From Cenococcum geophilum 1.58 (lineage: Eukaryota; Ascomycota; Dothideomycetes; Gloniales; Gloniaceae), in contig KV748199.1 of the NCBI GenBank assembly GCA_001692895.1, positions 2,046,001-2,110,000 on the forward strand: 64,000 nucleotides of DNA, read 5' to 3'. A program made the translations under genes and the position numbers. The first letter of the stretch is position 1. Every line of letters starts with the position of its first letter. Shown piece by piece: positions 50,753 to 62,992 of this stretch. The notes beneath the pieces were generated by a model. It searched no databases, was not told where the DNA came from, and worked only from the letters and a program-made list of their open reading frames with translations.

Positions 50753-51012
50753 TATTATGGGATACCCCTATAATACCTTATATATATCTACCTATTTCTA
50801 CTAACTTAGCAATTAAAGATTAACTATAAAATAGTAATCTAACGGCAATCTAATGGCAATTTAACAGCAATCTATGGCATTTTGCTATATTCTGCTAAGT
50901 TTTACTAAATTTTGCTAAGTTTTGCTAGGACCACAACCTAAACCCTATTCTGCCCTATATATATATTAACTAAGTAACTAAGTTAATAATATATGCCCTT
51001 TCTTCCCGTTTT
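50753..51012 (+). repeat. W2 3' LTR, left piece
   Basis: It begins TATTATGGGATACCCC after the purine tract and matches the reverse complement of the W1 LTR. It carries a shortened 11 bp repeat array at 50838-50880. Y4 interrupts it. Confidence 0.8.
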
Positions 51013-51438
51013 TGTTACGGACGCTTTAAGTACAATGTTACAACTACTTGGAGAAGAGACGGAAGAAGCTAGTTGGTTAATACAGGCACGGTCCAGAATG
51101 AAGCCGATAGAACTATGTAACGAGGAATGGTAACCGAGGTCACATGATATGATCTGTATAATCTGTGTAATCTATAAGATCTGTAACAGAGCAGATAAAG
51201 CACACGTATATTACGTATAAGAAGGATTTTATAGGAGTACGGTTGTGTATTTAAGGACCCTCAGTCCCTACCTAGATAGTTCCTTCCTTATAGTAATTCT
51301 CAGAATATAATTGGAGTTAATCTATTGGGCAACCACTCCACCAGTTATTATTACGTTGTTAACTTTTATACTTGCATTTCCTATACACCTAGCCCAATAA
51401 CGAGCCTATCATAGTTCTTGCTACAAGGTTCCGTTACA
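51013..51438 (+). repeat. Y4 5' LTR
   Basis: This 426 bp LTR begins TGTTACGGACGC and ends TTCCGTTACA, with both canonical ends intact. It is among the least mutated LTRs of the family. Confidence 0.9.
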
Positions 51439-54400
51439 TAATCACTACCTAGTTACGGTATTAATATAAGAAGTTAAATAATATGCCACTAAAAGCAGCC
51501 ACTATGACGCCATTAACGGTAGCAACTACTTTAAGGATAGGAGGTAATACCAGTATGGTAGATACTAACTTATAGCAACCTATGACGGTCGGATAGCTAT
51601 AAGAGATAGTCGACTAGCTAACAGCTAATAATATAGTGTTGGAAGAAAGACTTAACGGGATAGGAGTAGCAAAGATTAAGCTACTATTAATTGAGAGATT
51701 TATAGGAGAGAGGTTAAAGCTTAAAGGATTCCTTACGTAGATGCACTTTAAGGTCTTGCAGGAGGGAGTAAAGTTACCTATATTTGTGGATCGGATAGCC
51801 TACGCAGGACTATTCTTATTAGGAAAAGCACTTAAGTGGTTTAAACCTTATTTTACGGAGATATAGGCAAACAGAATAACGACCACTAACTAAGACGTGC
51901 GATTTATGTTCTTAAGTTGGGAAGGATTCGTAGAACGACTTACGTAGATATTTAGAGACCTGGAAGAAACAACTATAGCAGAAAGAAAACTCTAGAACCT
52001 TGTATAATGAACTTTAGCAATTAAGTATACGATATAGTTCCAAACACTAGCAATATAAGTAGAGTGGAATAATAGGGCGCTTATGGCATAGTATAAACAG
52101 GGACTTAAGGCTAAAGTTTAGAACGCGATTATCCTAATAGAAGATGCGGATACCCTAAGGGAACTAATAGATTAAGTAATTAAGATTAACAATTAGATCT
52201 ACTAAAGGAAACAGGCTAAGAGAGGCTAGGATAGAGTTTTATAGTTATATAAGGCGTAAAGTACGCAACGATAAAAGCTAAGTTAGAAACTATAGTATAG
52301 CGCGGAGCTAATAGACCTAAGTAGTACTAAAGAAGCCTATAAGAATTAGAGTAAGAAACCGTGGAAACCTAAAGGATAAGGATTAAGTAATTAAAGGTCC
52401 AAGGAGTAGAGGCCAAATTAGGGATCTTAACAGTAGAAGACATTCAGGCGGACTCTATAGTAAGAAAAATGGTTTAAAGAAGAAGCTTACATAAATTGCG
52501 GAAAATAGGGTTATTATATTAGAGACTATAGAAGTGGGCAGAGTCACTATATAGTAAAAGGCATAAGACTAGTAGACGATATATACGTATAGAGGGATAA
52601 TAATATACTACGAGGAACAAAAGAATATTTAATTAGAAGTTTTGTGTTTTGTTATAATAACGCATACCAAATTTATAAGGACGCTAAGTATAGCGTAAGC
52701 TATTAGCTGTAAGAGCTAGCACCTATAGAATGTAGAGGAACTAATAAACTAGTTCGCAGATCGGATATTAAGGACGATAAATTTAACCTAGGCGAAACAT
52801 TTTATAACGATAAGGCAATAAAGGCCGCTTACTAGGAGCGAGCAGACCTCAGAGATATTATATTAGAGGTAGAGGATGATTCCACTATAGAATAGGGAAC
52901 ATTAGTAGGGATTGAAACCCCACTAGACATAATATCTATCGCTTTGCGAGACGCAAGAGAAGTAGGATAGTAAACTACTTCGGCACTTAATAAAGGCAAA
53001 AGGCCAAAGGCTTAAGATTCTTATAGCGAGATAAGAGATGACTAAGATTCTTAAAATAAGATAAGGCAAGCTTAAGGACCTATAATAGATAATAACCGAT
53101 GGAGTAGAGCAGTAGCTTAGTTTAAAGATATACAAATGAGCTCGGGACGGAAGTTCCTACAGGCACAAGATTTTTAAGACGAGATGAGTGAGATTTAAGA
53201 CTCTTAAGACGAGATAAGAACACTAAGTAAGCCTAGTTAGACTAAGGCTAAAGCTAAGCTTAAGTCAGAAGCAAGCTCGGGACTAAAGAACCTAAGGGGT
53301 TAAGAATTCGGAGTATAAATTAGGACACCTATAAGTAAGAGGCAAGGAGCTTCTTTATAGATTAGAGAATCTATAGCATAAACAGTAATTAGACTAGGAG
53401 ACGAATATATAAACCTAGAGGATTTACTAGTTGAATAAAGTGTTTAAACTAAAGATCAAAAAGTTGATACTAGGATTAAGAAGTAAGATGACTTTGAGGA
53501 TTAGAGCGTAAGATATAAACTAAAAGAAACTATAGAAGAGTTTAGGCAAAGAATTATTGTATAGCAAGAATAAAAACTAGATAAGAGATTTAGTATATTA
53601 GGACGTATAAAGGACAGAGTACTAGTACAAAGAATCACTAATAGGCTAAGAGTAGGCATATTAAGAGCCAAGTGGCTTACTAAACTAGAAGATGAAGAGG
53701 ATCTAGGGATCCTAACTAGATTTAAAAAATGATATATAAAGGGCTGTTATAACGCAGTAATAAGAAGATACTTCCTTATGGATAGACTGTATACACTCTA
53801 GTAGCTGTACTAAAAGTGGTATAGGCAAAGGCATAATGATAAGTGGGAAGATTTCTATATGTGGTTAGATAAAAAAGTTATTTAGAACCACCTAATTACA
53901 GAAAAGGCTATAACTTATATTAAAGGAGCCTTAATTATAACGTTAAAGGATCTAGAGGAGTGTTTAGAGGACTAGAGAAGCGAGAGACGTATCTTAGTAC
54001 CTATAAATAAAGTTATAACGTTTAGATTAGTACAATAGAGGTTTAAACTTAAGGATAAAGATAAGTTAAGAGTTGACCTAAAGCACCCGGCATACTATAT
54101 GTTATTATAGATTGCGTATATAGATAATATATGCGAGATATATAAGAATCCAAAAGAAAAGAATCGGAAATACCCTATAAAGATATACTAGATAACGGAC
54201 AAGTAATAGTACAGGAATACTAAATATATATATAGATGGCATCCAGCAGAGGGCCAAGAGGAAGGAAGTTTAGTACTTTAACTAGGAAGATTCCTTACGG
54301 AAGAATGCTTAGACGGATAATAGTAGTAGGAATGCCTAGAAAATATATATCTATGGCATATTAAAGATAAAAAGCGAACTAGGTATTAGCTAAAGAGCAA

Positions 54401-57400
54401 GCCAAATATACTAGGATTAAGTAGCTAATAGTTAGGAAAAGTAGAGGCCCATAGGACCAGAGGGAGCCAGTAGTAGAGCCTTAGACCCTTAAAGGAATTT
54501 AAGGACAGCACCTAAATTTACAAGTTAATTGGTAAGATTAGCAGTTTAAAGCGCTAATAGATAGTAAAGCAACGCGAAACCACATCTTACTAATAGTAGT
54601 TAAAAGAATAGGATTACCTTATAGATAAAAGGAGAAACTTTACCTATTAGTTACGATTTTAGGAGATCTAATAACCTACGGAGAAGGGATCATTAATCTT
54701 AAAATAGGACCTATTTAAATAACTATCAAAGGAAGATAAATTAAGATATCTTTTAATATCCTACCATTGGGACAAGACGAGGCAGTATTAGGCATGCCTT
54801 AGTTATAAGAATATAATCCGAAGATTAATTAGATTATAGGTTAGGTTAATATTAGAAATACTTAACGCCGTAAAATACAATAATAAGCTAAAATAGTATG
54901 GTACTAAGTTGGAGCGATATATAAAGAGACTAAGTAAGGCTTAAGTTATATACTAAAAAGATACCATAAGTACGGTAAGAAACTATGGTCACTAAAAAGC
55001 GAAAAGCTGTTAGAGCATATAGTATAGGACTATAAAATAGAGTTAGAACTAGGAATAAGTCTAAAGTTCTTTCTAATCTATAAGCTTACTAAAGAAAAAG
55101 GTAGAGCATTAAAAGAGTTTATCTAGGAAAATCTACGAAAGGGATACATCAGACCATTATAGTTATTAGTGGGTTATCCAGTACTATTCGTACTAAAGAA
55201 AAATGGTAAACTAAGGCTGTGTATTAACTACAGACAGTTAAACAGCATTACTAGAAAGGATAAGTATCCTTTACCCTTAATTAGCGAAATCTAAGATAGA
55301 ATAGGCAATGCGTAAATCTTTATGAAGATAGATCTAAGATGGGCGTACTATTAGATTAGGATTAAGGAAGGTAATAAATAGAAGGCAGCCTTTAGGTTAA
55401 AGGAAGGACTATATAAACTATTAGTTATGCAATTTAGGCTTATAAACGCACTAGTAACGTTTTAGAAGCGTATTAATAATGTGTTAGGAGAACACTTAGA
55501 TGAATTTGTTATAGCATATCTTAACGATATTATTATCTACTTAATAACTAAGAAAGAACACGGGGAATACGTTAAATGGGTTTTAAAGAGACTATAAGAA
55601 GAATAGATGCTAGTAGTAATTAAGAAATGCGAGTTCTTTACCAGGAAAACTAATTTTGTTAGATTTATTATTAAACTAGGCTAACTTAGTATAGATCTAA
55701 AGAAGATTAAGGCTATAGTGAATTAGTAGGAACTAGAGAATGTTATACAGTTAAGATCATTTCTAGGGTTTTATAATTACTGTAGAAGGTTTATAGCGTA
55801 GTAGTTAAAGGATATTAAGCTATTTATACGGTTAATAAAGAAAGAAGAACTATAGGCATAGGAAGAGGAGTAAAGAAAACTCTTTAAGAAAGTTAAAGAG
55901 TTGTTTACCTAGGAGCCAGTTTTTAAGATCTATTAACTAAGACTAGAGATAGTTATAGAGACGGATGTATTAGACTATATACTAGGGGCGTGCTTTATAT
56001 AAAGGTATTAAGATAGATAGCACCTAGTGGCATACTATAGTCGGAAGATAATACTACTAAAGTTAAACTATAACATCTATAATAAGGAGTTATTAGGTAT
56101 AGTTACAGTATTAAAAGAATAGAGAGCATTCTTACAAGGCATAAAGAAACTATTTATAGTTAAGACAGATTATAAGAACCTAATAGGATTTCTAATAATG
56201 AAGGAACTTAACTAAAGACAGGTTAGATGGGCAAAGATACTTACAGAATACTATTTTAAGATTTAGTATACTAAGGGTACAGATAATACGCGGGCAGATG
56301 CTCTAAGCTATAAAGCTGAACTATAAAATGATAAAAAGCTATTAGGGGCTTTACTGCGAAAAGATATAGACGGATTAATTAGATATAATCATCTAAAAAT
56401 CGTAGTAATTTAAGAAGATAATAAACTAGAGAAAGTCTACAAGATACCGGAAAGCTTTTAGGTATAAAGAATTCTAGAAGCACAGCTAGAAGATTTACAG
56501 ATGGATATATACGAAAATTAAGAAGCAAAGTATATCCTAAAAAGCATAGCAAAGCAGTTTATAGAAGACTTCTATAAGGGACTAACTTAAGGACACAATG
56601 GAGCTATAGGCTTAGTATTAAGACTCTAGGAGGAGTATATTATTAACGGAATTTAGAGGATAGCTAGAAAGGTTATAAAGGAATATCTAGATTGCTAAAG
56701 GAATAAACTAATAAGGTATAGGCTATATAGAGGGCTACAACCTATTAAAATACTAGAGAGACTATAGGAGGTTATATTATAGGACTTTATTGTTAAGTTA
56801 CTAAAATTAAAAGATCCTATTACCGGATAAGATTATAACGCGATCTTAGTAATAGTAGATAAGCTTATAAAGTGGGGATACTTTATAGTATATACAGAAG
56901 AAATCTTAGTAGAAGATGTTGCTAGAATCTACGTTAAAGAAGTATTCGTAAGATATAGAGCGCTAGGTAAGATTATATCGGATAGAGATCTAAGATTCGT
57001 AGTAGTATTCTAGGAAGTATTCTTAGTAGAGCAAGGAGTTTAAGCAGTAACTTCTACTATATATTATCCGCAGACAGACGGTTAAATGGAAAGATTAAAT
57101 TAGACGCTAGAGCAGTATCTAAGGCATTATATTAATTATATATAGAATAATTAGGTATTGCTATTACTAATTATATAGTTTATATATAATGCAACACCTT
57201 AAGAAGGAATAGGCATATTACTATTTAAGGCAAATTATAAATATAAGCCAAGAATATCGTTATTACCATAATAAGCGAAGAAAACGAGTAGTATAGCTAA
57301 AGAAAGAATAAAGACGTTAATAAATCTTTATGTAGACCTTATAGAATTAGTAAAGAAAGTATAAGAGAGAATAAAAAGGTATTATAATGCTAAGAGATTT

Positions 57401-58563
57401 AAGGGACCAGATCTTAAGGAGGGAGATAAAGTGTAGCTACTATATAAAAATTTTAAGAGTTAATAACTAAGTAAGAAGTTAGACTACGTTAGACTAGGAC
57501 CTTTTAAAATTACGTAAAGAATTTCACTAGTCACGTTTAAGTTAAACCTACTAGCCAAAATAAAGATCTACCCTATATAGTATATTATAATGCTAGAGCT
57601 AGCATATAGGAATGTTAAGCCACTAGTTTATAAAGCAGATACGTATAGAGGATAAGAAGAAAACAAATAGTAAGTTTTGAAGATCGTTAGTTATAAGAAC
57701 ATTAACGATAAAATATAGTACAAGGTTAAGTGGATAAGCTATATTAAAACTACCTAGGAGCTACTAGAAAATTTAAAGAATGCTATAGGAAAGGTATAGG
57801 AGTATTAGAAGAGATTAGGTTAGGCAGTATTAATAAAAAAGGATTACTAAAGAATAAGTCACCTAAGGGGGACCTAAGAAGAGCAGTTACCAAGCTACTC
57901 GGATCTATTTCCTTCTCTATTAGAGGAAAATCCGTTCTTTTATTACCTAGTCCCTATAAACCTTATTCTATAAGTTTCCACTCCTTAAAATAAACCTTCT
58001 TACGCACCTTCTTAAGACGGATTAGTTAAGCAGACGCCGCTAAATAAGACTTAAGAGCCCGTTGCTAAGTATTAGCAGCCTCCCGTTTAGCGTCCCAAGA
58101 TCGGCGTAATTTAGCAAGAGTAATAGATAGTTTATTATCTAGCCGCGTAGCAGTAAATTAAATATAAGACCCTAAGACAAATTAATTAGGGAACTAGACG
58201 ACTATTAAGGGTAATAGGTTACGTATATTTAGCATTAGAGACGGAGCAAACGTTATAGGATAAATAAATATTTACTTTAGTACACTCTAAATAAGAGGAC
58301 GGTTGTCGTAAAAATGGGTTTACTAACGTAATATAAACTAACCCCTCTTTTAAGCAGTAAGAACACGGAGACGGTATAATCTCACTAAGAGACAATATTA
58401 TAGCAATAGTGCGAGCACGACAAGCAGTTAAGGAAGAAGAAATTGCTTTAGGTATAATAAGCAATAATATTAACTAAATTAATTAGACGGATATTATACC
58501 TCTAGTAAATAACTTAGAGATATTTTAAATCTTTAAGGACGAAGATAAAGAGGAGGGAGATGG

Positions 58564-58989
58564 TATTACGGACGCTTTAAGTACAATATTATAACTACTT
58601 AGAGAAAAGACGGAAAAAGCTAGTTAGTTAATATAGGCACGGTCTAGGATAAAGCTGATAGAACTATGTAATAAGGAATAGTAACTAAGGTTATATGATG
58701 TGATCTATATAATCTATATAATCTATAAGATCTATAATAAAGTAGATAGAGTACACGTATATTACGTATAAGAAGGATTTTATAGGAGTATGGTTGTGTA
58801 TTTAAGGACCCTTAGTCCCTACCTAGATAGTTCCTTCCTTGTAGTAATTCTTAGAATATCATTAGAGTTAATCTATTGGGCAACCACTCCACCAGTTGTT
58901 ATTACGTTGTTGACTTTTGTACTTACATTTCCTACACACCTAGCCCAATAACGAGCCCATCGTAGTTCTTGCTACAAGGTTCCGTTACA
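58564..58989 (+). repeat. Y4 3' LTR
   Basis: This 426 bp LTR begins TATTACGGACGC after GAGGAGGGAGATGG and ends TTCCGTTACA. Confidence 0.9.
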
Positions 58990-59105
58990 GTTTTCCTACC
59001 TTCTTTCCTTATATAACGTCTTGATCTTATTATATAGTTTATATATATAGCTTAATAATATCTACTTTGCTATATATTATCGTCGCTTATACTTACTCTA
59101 TAATA
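58990..59105 (+). repeat. W2 3' LTR, right piece
   Basis: It begins with the duplicated GTTTT and continues the LTR to CTCTATAATA (unmutated CCGTAACA end), matching the reverse complement of 45371-45485. Confidence 0.8.
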
Positions 59106-59812
59106 CTAACTTAGTAGTTTTAGCTTTAAAAGCTTGTCTTTTTTCTTAAATAGGTTAATATATTGCTATACCTTATTTATTTTAGCTATGTCTTAAATAA
59201 TAAAGAACCACTATATCCAATTAGAAGGCTAGTTAAGGATAAGGTTAACTTTTAATTTATTAATAGTTGTTATTTTTAGGATTTTAACAGGTCAGGTAGG
59301 GTCTAATTAGCGTCTTAGTAAAAACCTTATTTTAACGTTCTAAACTTTTAATTTGATTTATTAGTTCGTTTATTAGTTAGGTACGGTTATTAACTAAGGT
59401 CAATCGTCTATTCGTTTAATAGGTAAAGAAGCTTAAGACACTGCAAAGGTAGTAGAAGTAGTGACTTCTTAAATAAGGTAGTAGATTAATTGCTTAGCAG
59501 ATAATATAGCAGGTAGTACAATCTAATTAATTGCTTAGCAGGTAGTGCGATCCGGGCTTATAACTATAAGCTTTATAGTATAGAAGAATTAAATAAACGA
59601 CTTAATTATAAATCTATAGAAATTAAGTAGTATATATATATAAGAAAGGTGTAGATAATAAGGGGTAATTAACCGAGTTAGTAACCAAGTTAGTGACTAA
59701 GTTAATGAGCGAGTTAAGAGGTAGGTGACTTAAATAGAGACAGTTTAATATGCAGTCGAGTTAGTATGGTACTCTGGCGGTGTGCTAGTAGTCGGTTACA
59801 GATATTATTGCG
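59106..59812. other. RIP-altered intergenic sequence, no gene seen
   Basis: This is AT-rich with no recognisable protein frame. A direct repeat TTAATTGCTTAGCAG occurs near 59473 and 59525. A degenerate tandem GAGTTAGTNAC-like array occurs at about 59680-59725. It is probably older repeat debris. Confidence 0.35.
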
Positions 59813-60009
59813 GACACCTTAGGTTGCCCTTAGGACAACCCCTAAACGCCTCTTAGATAGTTACTAGTCACGTGCCGGAGGCACATGCCCGTAGTATATA
59901 GTCTCCACAATCCTAGAGGCCTTACCTCCTTAAGAATTCGTCTCTCTTACCAATCTATCTTATTCCATAATTGTGTCCTTATAGCCCCTTATCTATAAAG
60001 TCCCTTACA
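59813..60009. repeat. Possible solo LTR (copia-like)
   Basis: About 197 bp run from TATTATTGCGGACACC to TCCCTTACA, which could be RIP-altered TG...CA ends. It holds a GC-rich inverted segment ACGTGCCGGAGGCACATG near 59872-59889. Its overall composition is reminiscent of short fungal copia LTRs. No internal region and no clear target duplication was found. Confidence 0.3.
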
Positions 60010-60175
60010 TTAATAGTTATATTTAATTTATAAGTTAAATTAATATCTATAGCTCTACTTAATAATTAAAAGATTTTACCTAAAGCTTATAGGATTTCAC
60101 CTAAAGCCTATAACACTCTACTTACTAAAACTCTATAGTATATTCAGCCCCGGCAGCGCAGCATGACGGAGGGAT

Positions 60176-60206
60176 AGGATTTGCGAAGCAAATCTATACC
60201 TACTAG
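60176..60206 (+). other. Helitron-like 3' terminus (hairpin plus CTAG)
   Basis: GATTTGC and GCAAATC form a perfect 7 bp stem with GAA loop (60178-60194), followed eight bases later by CTAG (60203-60206) and then T. Helitrons end in CTRR before T, with a hairpin about ten bases upstream. A GC-rich CAGCCCCGGCAGCGCAGC segment precedes it. The 5' end and replicase gene are not seen, so it is a candidate only. Confidence 0.35.
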
Positions 60207-60646
60207 TTTAACTTAATACTAAATTAAATATCGTGACTTTTTATATTTTATATAGCAGCCTAAAAGGCTCTGTACCGCTAGGGAGGTATATCGACCTAAC
60301 GTCAATCACTATATCAAGCTTAGATTAGAGGTACCCAATTCGTGTATTTAATAAGGTTGTAGAGCCTTTCGCAATAAACTAGAGTTCTCATTTTTGATCG
60401 GCCTGTTCGACAGTATGAGACTGATGAGCTGTGCTGGCTTCTTGCCACTTTCCTTTTTTTTTTGTCTTGTTCGAACTATAATTACACTTAAAACACCCTG
60501 TGGAATTGGAAACAACAATGTGAAATCAGGTTCTAGCAGGTACGTCGGCCGGCGCTGCTCTGCAACGTCAAAAATTGGCAGAGCATCTAGAATTTCCTTG
60601 CAAATGGAGAAATTCGTCTGAAGTGACTTGGGAGCAACGCGCCAGG
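60207..60646. other. 3' flank of the kinase gene
   Basis: 60207-60340 is RIP-like. From about 60341 the base composition becomes normal. Short open frames on both strands (60348-60650 and 60394-60621) overlap each other and show no recognisable domain; they are likely the transcript 3' region. A T-run at about 60457-60466 is present. Confidence 0.4.
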
Positions 60647-62992
60647 TCAACCAGATCCATCCTCTCCTTCCCCAACCCTTTCCGAGGTTTGAGAGTGTGA
60701 CGCCGATGCCAGAGAATTGATCTTCTCTATCTCATCACTACCCTCCGTGCCGCCGAGATAATTATCGATCTCCTTCATGCACTTCCGGAACAAGTCCTCC
60801 TTCATTTGATCAGGATCTTCCTTCTCTTCCTTCTCTTTCGCCTTATTTTTGACGTTCATCACGTATGCTTCTACGTTAAAATCATTAGTTGGGTATAAGA
60901 TTTGACGTAGCCCAAATAAAAGCCGGAGAAAGTCTGTGTCATTGTAATAGACCGGTTCAAGGTAGTGAATTATCGACTTCTCGAACTTCTTTGGGTCACT
61001 GAACCAACTGTCCTTGGCATATGAGATGTGCATCGCATCCGTTTTCCTATTAAGTAGGACTTGAGCTAGAGGCTTAGCTTGAAAGGCGATATGATCATAA
61101 TAATCGAGTGATGCTATCCAAATTATGACAGCGAAGAATGATTCCATATCATGAGCCAGGGTTCTTCGAGAGATTGGGTCGTCGGAAAGGAGGATTGGCG
61201 CCATGAATGCCGGAGTGCCACTTCTGAATTCTCTGCTTGATGATGTTCCATCCGCGGAAAAACATAGATTCCAGTCAACTAGAGTACCGCACCGGTTCTC
61301 AAACGTAAGGCCTCCAGTGAGTTCACTGCCCGGCACAGGAACCAATATGTTCTCAATAGAGATATCTATAAAAATAATTTTATTAGCACTCGCTTATAAA
61401 TTATTTAAATAAACACTTACCGCCGTGGAGAAAACCAGATTCTGGACGTTTATATACCTCATAATAAACGATCATAGAGTCGCGTATGCTTCGCATGAGC
61501 GATTTCGGGTGCCCATCACGCATGGCGTCCTTTAACGTCCTGCAATAGGACATTATAACGCGGGTAAGCCGCCTGCGAGTCTCCATGGGTGTATTAAATG
61601 TATCTCTCTGAGTTTTCATTCGGCGAAGGAGTTCGTCGCGGGCAATGCCTCTGGGTGCAGGGGGGACCCACGATTTGGAAGTTCGACTGGAGGTATAGTT
61701 GTTCTGCATCTTCGCCATTGCCTCACTGGTTGTTACTGGGAAGGCAACCCCACAATTCTCAGGGAAGCTGCAGGTCTCCACCTCTAAGTTGCCATCGTCT
61801 ACCGCTATCGCTTCCTCTAAGTAATAAGGCTTTGGAAGACCTCGGACCTCCGCCTTAAGAAGAATGCTAAGAACCTCCACCTCAGGCGGCGGCGATGGTT
61901 CTAGGGGAAGCTTCTCTTCCCAGGTGCTCTTCATAACCAACCTCAGCGGAGATATGCGATCTTGTTCTCTCGGAATCTCTCTCACCATCGCAACCCTGAT
62001 GTGTCTGCCGATAAGGCAGGGACGGTAGCATAGCACACCGTCAGACAGTTCAACCCACGTTTTCCCTGCATGTTGAATGTTTACGCAGCCGTCTTCCTGT
62101 TGGACTGTCGGATCCTTTCCACGACATTCTGGCTTCGCTATAAATTCCGAGAGAAAGTGTATTAGATATTGAGTGTGCTGAATATTCTTTACAAAATAGA
62201 GAGGTTCGGAGTACGCGGCACAGCCGTGATCAGCGTAGCAGATGTAGGCACAACGCTTTATAAACATAATCCCATAGAGGTGACGGCGGAAGGGTTGACT
62301 ATAGAACACACTCCAAGCACCGCGCAGCCACTGCGAGAATTTCGAGGTGACCTCTTGAATATCGCTTCGCGTATGCTCGAACAGAAGTTCCACATCCGCC
62401 CAAGCAGGAAGCTCGTCGTTCCCTTTGTTGATGTGGAGAAAGAAATCCGGTTTAGAAGGCACCTCCTTGCCCTTGTTGCCTTTGGATAGTGGTCTATCAC
62501 CAGAGTAGGTTAATTTTAGGCCATGAAGAACCTGTTTAGTAATTTAGCAGAGAGCTGAGATACACGCCCTGGACAACAAACCTCGTCGTGAAGTGTATTA
62601 CGTAATCGGTTCCAGAACTGTCCCTCTTCCAAATCACCTTCGCCAATTTTCTGCACGGAATCGACGTCGAGCTCCGGTGGGGCGTCTGCCCCTTTGACGT
62701 TCCGAAGGTATATCGAACAGAATGTGTCCCATGGGACGTTCTTCCTTGTTACTCCGCGAGCTTCGGCTGCAAGCTGTTTTTCCATATCCACAGCGTAAAT
62801 GTTTTGTCCATGCTCAGTCAAGCCGCAATGAGATGAGATGCGCTTAACGGCGGGTGTCTGTATGGATGCACCGACATCTCCGGTACCCTTATCTGCTGGT
62901 GGTGGGGTGGTGCTGAATCTAGGGGCTTTCGGTGCGTGGCCGGAGTCTGCGTGAGTAGACTCGGCCTGCCTTTTGGCTGGGGGATGAGCCAT
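60647..62992 (-). CDS. FunK1-type fungal protein kinase, three exons
   Basis: Spliced exons 62992-62582, 62531-61421 and 61365-60647 give one 746-residue frame. The FunK1 family is a fungal-specific group of kinase-like proteins; its substrates are not generally known. Seen here: a low-complexity N-terminus (1-60), and a FunK1 N-terminal region with GDRPLSKG and KPDFFLH (about 149-170). An ATP-lysine candidate is K338 in LVMKSTW, with helix-C glutamate candidates E354/E356. The catalytic loop is HGDISIEN, with D508 and N513. D538 lies in VDWN (in place of DFG), followed by GTPAFMAP (557-564) and HDMESFF (579-585), all in family order. The C-terminus is acidic and charged. HGD replaces HRD. 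The ATG at 62992 is the first after an in-frame stop 21 bases upstream. Unlike everything around it, the gene has normal base composition and no RIP stops. The family call is firm; kinase activity is inferred. Confidence 0.85.
61366..61420 (-). other. Kinase gene intron 2 (55 bp)
   Basis: The donor is GTAAGT, the branch sequence GTGCTAATA and the acceptor TTATAG. It splits the codon of catalytic Asp508 (G|AT). Removal produces the HGDIS motif, which strongly supports the intron. Confidence 0.9.
62532..62581 (-). other. Kinase gene intron 1 (50 bp)
   Basis: The donor is GTTTGT and the acceptor AAACAG, with CTAAA/ACTAAAC branch-like sequence just upstream of the acceptor. Removal joins codon GAG (137) to GTT in phase 0. 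It bypasses an in-frame stop at 62516 and links the two long open stretches without a frameshift. The resulting total of 747 codons is exact. Confidence 0.7.

Larger units (their letters stand above)
51013..58989 (+). mobile_element. Chromovirus-type Ty3/gypsy element Y4, structurally whole
   Basis: This is an 8.0 kb element on the + strand with two 426 bp LTRs and a perfect GTTTT target duplication (51008-51012 and 58990-58994). In order: gag from about 51480; CCHC knuckle near 52488-52560 (INCGK and GQSHY visible); protease near 54545; RT about 55140-55560 with the YLNDIIIY block near 55515-55545. RNase H (about 55990-56310), integrase (about 56560-57330) and a chromodomain-like YKVKWISYIKTT at about 57719-57760 follow. 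A 0.7 kb tail ends at the purine tract before 58564. It keeps more unmutated codons than Y1-Y3, yet is broken throughout. It is inserted in the W2 LTR. Confidence 0.9.
50371..59105 (+). mobile_element. Ty3/gypsy element W2, 3' end, split by Y4
   Basis: This is the 3' end of a W element on the + strand. The integrase C-terminus has a chromodomain-type segment near 50600-50640 (LIKWRGFTKP visible), followed by a purine tract at 50742-50750. The LTR starts at 50753 and is split by Y4 after GTTTT (51008-51012), resuming at 58990-59105. Upstream parts are replaced by the transposase remnant. W1 and W2 are therefore in opposite orientation about 2 kb apart. Broken. Confidence 0.75.

Noticed and set aside
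52923-53135. 70-codon open frame on the - strand in Y4
   Set aside because: Antisense to the gag-pol region of a broken element; no domain and low complexity.
58219-58464. 81-codon open frame on the - strand in the tail of Y4
   Set aside because: Antisense to the element, in the variable region between the chromodomain and 3' LTR, with no recognisable domain. Most likely a chance frame.
61203-62489. + strand open frames across the kinase gene (61203-61412, 61598-61858, 62169-62489)
   Set aside because: Shadows of the FunK1 exons on the opposite strand.
62516-62600. Apparent stop and frame change inside the kinase gene, suggesting a pseudogene
   Set aside because: A 50 bp intron with GT-AG ends (62532-62581) removes the stop and restores one exact frame, so no frameshift needs to be assumed.
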